A DNA stretch of 64,000 bases from Poriferisodalis sp965198245. Its GTDB lineage: Bacteria > Actinomycetota > Acidimicrobiia > Acidimicrobiales > Poriferisodalaceae. A model generated the notes under the pieces. That model saw nothing but the letters and a program-made list of their open reading frames with translations, had not been told where the DNA came from and did no database searches. Shown piece after piece: positions 26,801-35,800 of the stretch. The DNA lies in assembly GCF_965198245.1 (NCBI RefSeq), contig NZ_OZ240249.1, positions 2,232,001-2,296,000 of the forward strand. Direction: 5' to 3'. How positions within the stretch are numbered: the stretch's first letter is position 1; every line of letters starts with the position of its first letter. Made by a program: the position numbers and the translations under genes.

Positions 26801-29800
26801 CGTCGGCCGCGGCGGTCACCTTGATGGTCTGGGCGGTCGCCCAGTTCGCCGTGGTGAACGTCAGCACGCCGCTGGTCAGCGTGTCGCCCGACACCGCGAC
26901 GTCGGTGCCCGAATCGCCGCTGACGCTCACCGTCACGTCCCCCGCGGGCTGGCTGTTCAGCGCCACCGTGTAGCTGACCCCCGTGGCGTCGCCTTCGGTG
27001 ACCGTCAGGGTCGTGGGCGAGATGGTCACCGCGGCGGCGTCTTTCTCGGTGATGGTCACGGTGACGGTCTGGTCCGCCAGCGCGTCGTAGACCGTGTCGT
27101 CGTCGCTGGCGATCGCGTGGGTCAGCGTCACGTCGGCGTCGGCGAGGGCGTCGTCGTCGGCCGCGGCGGTCACCTTGATCGTCTGGGCGGTCGCCCAGTT
27201 CGCCGTGGTGAACGTCAGCACGCCGCTGGTCAGCGTGTCGCCCGACACCGTGACGTCGGTGCCCGAATCGCCGCTGACGGTCACCGTCACGTCGCCGGCG
27301 GGCTCAGAGGTCAGCACGACCGTGTAGTTGGCGCCCGCCATGTCGCCCTCGGTGACGGTCAGCGTGGCGGGGGCGATGAGCACCGCGGCGGCGTCGTTCT
27401 CGGTGATCGTCACGGTGACGGTCTGGTCGGCCAGCGCGTCGTAGACGGTGTCGTCGTCGCTGGCGATCGCGTGGGCCAAGGCCACGTCGGCGTCGGCGTC
27501 GGCGTCGTCGTCGGCCGCGGCGGTCACCTTGATGGTCTGGGCGGTCGCCCAGTTCGCCGTGGTGAACGTCAGCACGCCGCTGGTCAGCGTGTCGCCCGAC
27601 ACCGCGACGTCGGTGCCCGAATCGCCGCTGACGGTGACGGTCACGTCCCCGGCGGGCTGGGAGGTCAGCACCACCGTGTAGTTGGCGCCTGTCGGGTCGC
27701 CTTCGGTGACGGTGAGCGTGGCGGGGGCGATGAGCACCCCGGCGGCGTCTTTCTCGGTGATTGTCACGGTGACGGTCTGGTCGGCCAGCGCGCCGTAGGC
27801 GGTGTCGTCGTCGCTGGCGATCGCGTGGGCCAGGGTCACGTCGGCGTCGGCGTCGGCGTCGTCGTCGGCCGCGGCGGTCACCTTGATCGTCTGGGCGGTC
27901 GCCCAGTTCGCCGTGGTGAACGTCAGCACGCCGCTGGTCAGCGTGTCGCCCGACACCGCGACATCGGTGCCCGAGTCGCCGCTGACGGTGACGGTCACGT
28001 CCCCGGCGGGCTGGGAGGTCAGCACCACCGTGTAGTTGGCGCCCGCCATGTCGCCTTCGGTGACGGTGAGCGTGGCGGGGGCGATGAGCACCCCGGCGGC
28101 GTCGTTCTCGGTGACGGTCACGGTGACGGTCTGGTCGGCCAGCGCGTCGTAGACCGTGTCGTCGTTGCTGGCGATCGCGTGGGCCAGGGTCACGTCGGCG
28201 TCGGCGACGGCGTCGTCGTCGGCCGCGGCGGTCACCTTGATCGTCTGGGCGGTCGCCCAGTTCGCCGTGGTGAACGTCAGCACGTTGCCGGTCAGGGTGT
28301 CGCCCGACACCGCGACATCGGTGCCCGAAGCGCCGCTGACGGTCACCGTCACGTCCCCCGCGGGCTCAGAGGTCAGCACCACCGTGTAGTCCCCGCCCGC
28401 CGGGTCGCCCTCGGTGACGGTCAGCGTGGCGGGAGCGATGAGCACCCCGGCGGCGTCGTTCTCGGTGACGGTCACGGTGACGGTCTGGTCCGCGAGCGCG
28501 TCGTAGACCGTGTCGTCGTTGCTGGCGATGGCGTGGGTCAGGGTGACGTCGGCGTCGGTCACCGCGTCGTCGTCCTCGGCGGCTTTCACCGTCACCGTCT
28601 GCGCCGTGCCCCAGTTGGCCGTGGTGAAGGTCAGTTCGTCGTCAGCGCTCAGTCCCGCGCTCGCGATGCTCAGGTCCGTCTCGTCATGGCCGCTGATCGT
28701 CACCGTCACGTCCCCCGCGGGCTGGCTGTTCAGCACCACCGTGTAGCTGACTCCCGTGGCGTCGCCCTCGGCGACCGTCAGGGTCGTGGGCGAGATGGTC
28801 ACCCCCGGGGCGGCCTTGACGGTCACGGTGACGGTCTGGTCCGTCAACGCGTCGTAGGCGGCGTCGTGGGCGCTGGCGATGGCATGGGTCAGCGTCACGT
28901 CATCGTCGGCGTTGTAGCGCACGACCACGAAATCGTTAGCGGAATATCCGGCGGCGATGATCTTGCCGTCGGTCTGCAGCGCCACCGCCAGCGCCACGTC
29001 GAAGCTGTCGTTCCCGATGTCGGTGGTGGTTGTGCCGGCGGTGCCGAAGCCGGTGTCGAGCGAGCCGTCGGCGTTGTAGCGCACGACCACAAAATCGCCT
29101 TCGGATTGTCCGGCGGCGATGATCTTGGCGTCGGTCTGCAGCGCCACCGCCCACGCCCCGTCGGAGCTGTTGTTGTCGATGTCGGTGGTGGTTGTGCCGG
29201 CGGTGCCGAAGCCGGTGTCGAGCGAGCCGTCGGCGTTGTAGCGCACGACCACGAAATCGCCTTCGGATTGTCCGGCGGCGATGATCTTGCCGTCGGTCTG
29301 CAGCGCCACCGCCCACGCCCTGTCGGAGCTGTTGTTGTCGATGTCGGTGGTGGTTGTGCCGGCGGTGCCGAAGCCGGTGTCGAGCGAGCCGTCGGCGTTG
29401 TAGCGCACCAACGCGAAATCGAGACCGGAGTCTCCGGCGGCGATGATCTTGCCGTCGGTCTGCAGCGCCACCGCATGCGCCACGTCCAAGCTGTTGTTGT
29501 CGATGTCGGTGGTGGTTGTGCCGGCGGTGCCGAAGCCGGTGTCGAGCGTGCCGTCGGCGTTGTAGCGCGCGACCACGAAAGCGCCTTCGGAGTCTCCGGC
29601 GGCGATGATCTTGCCGTCGGGCTGCAGCGCCACCGCATACGCCGCGTCGGTGCTGTTGTTGTCGATGTCGGTGGTGGTTGTGCCGGCGGTGCCGAAGCCG
29701 GTATCGAGCGTGCCGTCGGCGTTGTAGCGCACCAACGCGAAATCGGCCCAGGAATGTCCCGCGGCGATGATCTTGCCGTCGGGCTGCAGCACCGCCGCCC

Positions 29801-32800
29801 ACGCCCTGTCGGAGCTGTTGTTGTCGATGTCGGTGGTGGTTGTGCCGGCGGTGCCGAAGCCGGTGTCGAGCGTGCCGTCGGCGTTGTAGCGCACGACCAC
29901 GAAATCGTTAGCGGATTCTCCGGCGGCGATGATCTTGCCGTCGGTCTGCAGCGCCACCGCCCACGCCGCGTCGGAGCTGTCGTTCCCGATGTCGGTGGTG
30001 GTTGTGCCGGCGGTGCCGAAGCCGGTGTCGAGCGTGCCGTCGGCATCGTCGTCTTCCTCCGCGACCACCTTGATCGTCTGGGCGGTCGCCCAGTTCGCCC
30101 TGGTGAACGTCAGCACGCCGTCGGTCAGGGTGCTGCCCGACACCGTGACATCGGTGCCGGCGTGGCCGCTGACGGTGACGGTCACGTCCCCGGCGGGCTG
30201 GGAGGTCAGCACGACCGTGTAGTCCCCGCCCGCCGGGTCGCCCTCGGTGACGGTCAGCGTGGCGGGGGCGATGAGCACCGCGGCGGTGTCTTTCTCGGTG
30301 ATGGTCACGGTGACGGTCTGGTCCGCGAGCGCGCCGTAGGCGGTGTCGTCGTTGCTGGCGATCGCGTGGGTCAGGGTCACGTCGGCGTCGGCGAGGGCGT
30401 CGTCGTCGGCCGCGGCGGTCACCTTGATGGTCTGGGCGGTCGCCCAGTTCGCCGTGGTGAACGTCAGCACGCCGCTGGTCAGGGTGTCGCCCGACACCGC
30501 GACATCGGTGCCCGAGTCGCCGCTGACGGTCACCGTCACGTCGCCGGCGGGCTCAGAGGTCAGCACCACCGTGTAGTTGGCGCCCGCCAGGTCGCCTTCG
30601 GTGACGGTGAGCGTGGTGGGGGCGATGAGCACTCCGGCCGCGTCATCTTCGGTGATTGTCACGGTGACGGTCTGGTCCGCGAGCGCGTCGTAGACGGTGT
30701 CGTCGTCGCTGGCGATGGCGTGGGTCAGGGTCACGTCGGCGTCGGCGAGGGCGTCGTCGTCGGCCGCGGCGGTCACCTTGATGGTCTGGGCGGTCGCCCA
30801 GTTCGCCGTGGTGAACGTCAGCATGTTGCTGGTCAGGGTGTCGCCCGACACCGCGACATCGGTGCCCGAGTCGCCGCTGACGGTCACCGTCACGTCGCCG
30901 GCGGGCTCAGAGGTCAGCACCACCGTGTAGTTGGCGCCCGCCAGGTCGCCTTCGGTGACGGTCAGCGTGGTGGGGGCGATGAGCACTCCGGCGGCGTCTT
31001 TCTCGGTGATTGTCACGGTGACGGTCTGGTCGGCCAGCGCGTCGTAGACGGTGTCGTCGTCGCTGGCGATGGCGTGGGTCAGGGTCACGTCGGCGTCGGC
31101 GAGGGCGTCGTCGTCGGCCGCGGCGGTCACCTTGATGGTCTGGGCGGTCGCCCAGTTCGCCGTGGTGAACGTCAGCACGCCGCTGGTCAGGGTGTCGCCC
31201 GACACCGCGACATCGGTGCCCGAATCGCCGCTGACGGTGACGGTCACGTCCCCGGCGGGCTGCGAGGTCAGCACCACCGTGTAATCCGCGCCCGCCATGT
31301 CGCCCTCGGCCACGGTCAGCGCCGTGGGAGCAATGAGCACCCCCGGAGGGATGTCGTCGTCCTGCACGATGACGGTCAGCGTCTTGCTCGCGCCTTCGTA
31401 CTCACCGCCGCTCCCGCGGTGGTCGATGAGCTCCTCTTCGTGCATTGTGTCGACATCAGGCGGCGCCGTGACCTTGACCGTCTTGGCCGTCTCCCACGTC
31501 GAGGAGTCGAACGTCAGGACTTCTGGAGTCAGCGCGAGATCGGTACCAACAGCGCCGGTGATGACCACATCCACCTGCTGGGACGGCTCGGTCCCCAACC
31601 GCACCTCGTAGACCGCCCCGTCGGGGTCGGCCTCGTCAACGGTCACCTCGGATTCGCTGACGATGATCTCCGGCTCGTCGTCGTCGATCACGGTGACTGC
31701 TACCTGCGCCGTCAGGCCCGCGTAGTCGCCGCCACCGGCCGTGTGGGTGAGCACCACCGATTCGTTCACCGCGTCATCGTCGTCCGCCGCGGCAACCGTC
31801 ACCGTCTGCGCGCTGGCCCAGTTCGACGTCGTGAAGGTCAGTTCGCCGCCGCTCAAGGTGTTCCCTGACAGCGTCACTTCGCTGCCGGCATGGCCGCTGA
31901 TCGCGACCTTCACCTCCGCTGATGGCTGGACCGCCAACTTCACGCCGTAAGTGGCCGAGGCGTTCTCGACAACGGTCACCGCCCCTGGCACGACGATCCG
32001 CGGCCTGTCGTCGTCGATGACCGTCACCGGCACGCCGACCGGTTCGAGGGAGTCGTATCCGCCGCCGCTAGCCGTATGGCTGAGCGTCGCCATGTCGTCG
32101 GTCGTGTCGGCATCCTGGCCGGCAGCCACCGTCACCGACTGCGCCTGGTTCCAGTCAGCGGTAGTGAACGTCAACGCATCGGCGGCCAACGTGGTGCCCG
32201 TCAGCGTCACGTCGCTGTCACCATGACCGCTAATCGTGACCGTCACGTTCTCCGACGGCGCCGCCGTCAAGTTCACCTCGTAGGTCGCCGAAGCGCCCTC
32301 GATCATGCTCAACATCTGCGGGTTCACGGCCAACCCCGGCACGTCGTCGTCTTCGACGATCAGTCGCGTTTGGACTGCCGCCGCCCCGTAGCTCCCGGAT
32401 GTCACGCGGTGGTTCAATCTCACGTTCTCGTCGGCGAGGTCGGCGTCGTTGCCCGCCGTGACGATGATCGTTTGGGGATCGCTCCAGTCCGTGGTCGTGA
32501 ACCAAACGGCGTCGACCAGGGAAACGGCCGTGGAGTTGGCCGAGATCGATACCCGCACCAGGCCCGTCGGTGCACTCGCCAGCGAGATCTCGTAGCTCGC
32601 CCCGGCGTCGTCGCCTTCGGTGACCCGCACCTCGGTGGGGGTCACCACCAGCCCTGGCGCGTCGTTGTCGACAACCGTCACCGCCACGTCGCTCGCCGTG
32701 GCCGTGCCGTAGCCGCCGCCAGCGGCGGTGTTGGTCAATGTGACATCGTCATTCGCGGTGTCGGGGTCCTCGGCGGCGGTGAGCGTCACAACCTGGGCGG

Positions 32801-35800
32801 CATCCCAGTTCGTGACGGTGAAGGTCAACGCGTTGTCGGTCAACGTCGCCCCCGACAGCGTCACGTCGCTGCCGGCGTGGCCGCTGATGGTGACCGTCAC
32901 GTCCCCCGTCGGCTGGGCGCCCAACGCCACCGAGTAGGTCTGCCCGCCTGGGTCGCCCTCGTGGATCGAGAGCGAAGCGGGTATCACCAGCACTTCGGCA
33001 CGGCTCTCAACGTCGGAGATGGTGACTGGCAGTTCCGCCGACTGCCCGTCGTATCCACCGCCCTCGCCGCTGTGGGTGAGCGTCACTATGTCGTCGGCGG
33101 TGTCCACGTCGTAGCCGGCTGTCAGCGTCACCGTCTGGGGCTGGTCCCAATCCGACGGCGTGAAGCGAAGAGTTCTCGGATCGACGCGCAGGATCGTCAG
33201 GTCGCCCTCGGGGGCTGAGACGGTGACTGTCACATCCGCCGACGGCAGCGACGCCAGCTCCACCGTGTAACTCGAGCTGCTGCCTTCGGCCATCGTGATC
33301 GGCGACGGTTTCACCACGATCGCGGCCGAGCTGTCGTCGATGACCGTCACGTCCACGATCGCCGCTTCCGCGGCACCGTACCCGCCCCCGCTTGCGGTGT
33401 TCGCCAGCGCCACCTCGTCGTTCACGCCGTCGGCGTCGGACGCCGCGGTGACCGTCACCGTCTGGTCGGTACTCCAATTGTCGCGTGTGAAGGTGAGCTT
33501 GGCGGCGGACACGGTGAGATCGCTGCCGGTGTGACCGGTGACAGTGACTGTCACGTCGGCCGACGGCTGGGTGGCCAACCGGACGGTGTAGGTGCTGCTC
33601 CCGTTCTCGGCGACCTCCAGCTTGGCGGGGGCCACCACCACCTCGGCCGTGTCGGTCTCGTTGATCGTCACGGCCACGGCCACCGGCGCCGAGGTGTGAC
33701 TGCCGCTGGTCGCGATGTGGGTGAGCGTCACCGTCGCGTCGTCCACGGCGTCGGCATCCGGGGCGGCATTGATCATCACCGTCTGGTCCGTATTCCAATC
33801 CGCCGTGGTGAACGTCAGCGTGTCATCGCTGCCCAGACTCATTCCCGACAGGGACAGATCTGTGCCGGAATGGCCGGCGATCGCCACCGTCACCTCCGCC
33901 GCCGGCTGCGATGACAGCCTCACCGCGTAGTTCGCGGTACCGCCTTCCTCGACGGTCACCGCGGAGGGATTCACCACCACTCCCGGCGTTCTGGTGCCCG
34001 TCTGGTCGTCGTCCAGGATCACCCCGGTGGCGGCACCGTCGATGATGACGGCATTCACCGGATTGCTCAGCGTGACCGCGACCGTCTCGTCGTCCTCGGC
34101 CACCGAGTCGGACACGACCTGCACCCGCAGCTGCGCCGAAGACGACATCGCAGGGATGGTCACTGTGCCGCTCGCCGCGGTGAAGTCCGAGCCGGCTTCG
34201 GCGCTGCCGTCGGCCGTAGACCATGCGAAGGTCGCCGGCAGGCTGGTCTGGCCGGCTCTCGTGACGGTGAACACGAGCGGCCCGGCGCCCTCGGTAACGG
34301 CTTGTGCGTCGGCGACCGAGAGCGTGGGCGGCGCGTCGTCGTCAACGATGGTGATCACCGCCCGCGTGTCGCTCCCCAGATCGGCACCGTCGGCGCCGCT
34401 CAGGTCCACGAAGAAGCTCTCATCGGCCTCGTACATGTCGTCGGCCACGATGGGCACGGCAACGGTCGCGGTAGTCAGCCCGGCGGGAATGGTCACCCCG
34501 ACCTGGCTCTGCGCCGTGTAGTCCCCGACTGCTATGGCTGTGCCGGCGGCGGTCCCGTAACGAAGCGTGACCTCGCCGTAGGCGGGCCTGCTCAGACGGA
34601 CCGTGGCCTGTGCCGTTCCGGCGCTCTCGGAGACCGACAGGTCGTCGATGCTGATCGTGGGAGTGTCGTCGTCGAGTATGCGACCCTCGCCGGTGTCGTC
34701 GGTGATGACGCTGTTGGTCGCGTTGGCGAGACGCAGCTCGAACGTCTCGGTCGGCTCGTGATCGCCGTCGTCGAGCAACTGCACCGAGACGGTCGCCTCC
34801 GTCTCGCCGGCCGCAAACGCGAGCGTGCCGCCGATCCTCTGGTAGTCGAAGTCCTCCGACGCCGGCCAGTCGTCGTCCTCGTCGCTGACCGCCAGCCACT
34901 CCACCTCGGTGGGCCGCCCGCTCGGCGCGTCCAGACTGACAGTGAACTCAACTGAGGCACCCGAGCCTTCGGTGGCTTCGGCATCGGAGATCGAGAATCC
35001 CGGCAGGGCGTCGTTGTCGGTGACGGTCACCGTCGCCCGTGGCTGCGCTACCGACGCGCCTGTGACGGCTGACAGATCGACAGCGAACGTCTCGCTGTCG
35101 GGTTCGTCGAGAGCGTCGTCGGTGATCGTCACCGTGAGGGTTGCGGAGGTCTGGCCGGCCGGAATCTCCGCGGTTCCGCCGGCGGATTCGTAGTCCTGGC
35201 CCGCGGTGGCGGCGGAGTCGCCGGTTCCGGTCTCGGTCGCCCACGCAAAGCCGATGGCATCGGCACTCGTTCCGGACAGCGTGACGACCAGATCGACGGT
35301 GCCCGCGCCCTCCGAGACCGACGCATCCGCGATGGTCATCACCGGCTCGTCTTCGGACACTGCGACGCTCGCGGATCTGCCGGCCAGCGTGTAGGAGTAC
35401 CTGCTGCCCGGCTCAGCCGTCCCCGGTCGGAGCGTGGCGACGACCTCGCCGGGGCCGTCACCGACGTTGTCGTCCACTGTCGGGATCGTGATCGTGGCCG
35501 TCGTGTCGCCGGCGGCGATGGTGACCGAGGTGGGAAGCACGAACCCGTCGCTGTAGTCGATGAAGCCGGCTGTCTCGGTGATGTCGAAGCTGACCGTCAG
35601 CGGGTCCAAGAGATCGGCAGCGGAGGGATTGCGCGTCACGGTGAACACAGCGTCCTCGCCCTCGTCGATGCTTGACGCGTCCGCTGCGACCGCGACCGGT
35701 GTGGCGTCGTTGTCGTGGATGCGCACGACCATGGAATAGCCGGACAGCCCGGCGTCGCCGTCGAGATCGGCCGGGAAGAAATCGAGGAAGTGATTCTGGC

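Noticed and set aside
24915..31335. CRISPR array
   Set aside because: The period is 354 bp, repeats are protein-coding and continuous, and there are no spacers or cas genes.
24993..31868. A 2291-codon open frame on the plus strand across the repeat array
   Set aside because: It is the antisense of the giant gene. Its translation is monotonous His/Gly/Arg/Val/Asp with no fold signature, and its length is a by-product of the homogenised GC-rich repeat.
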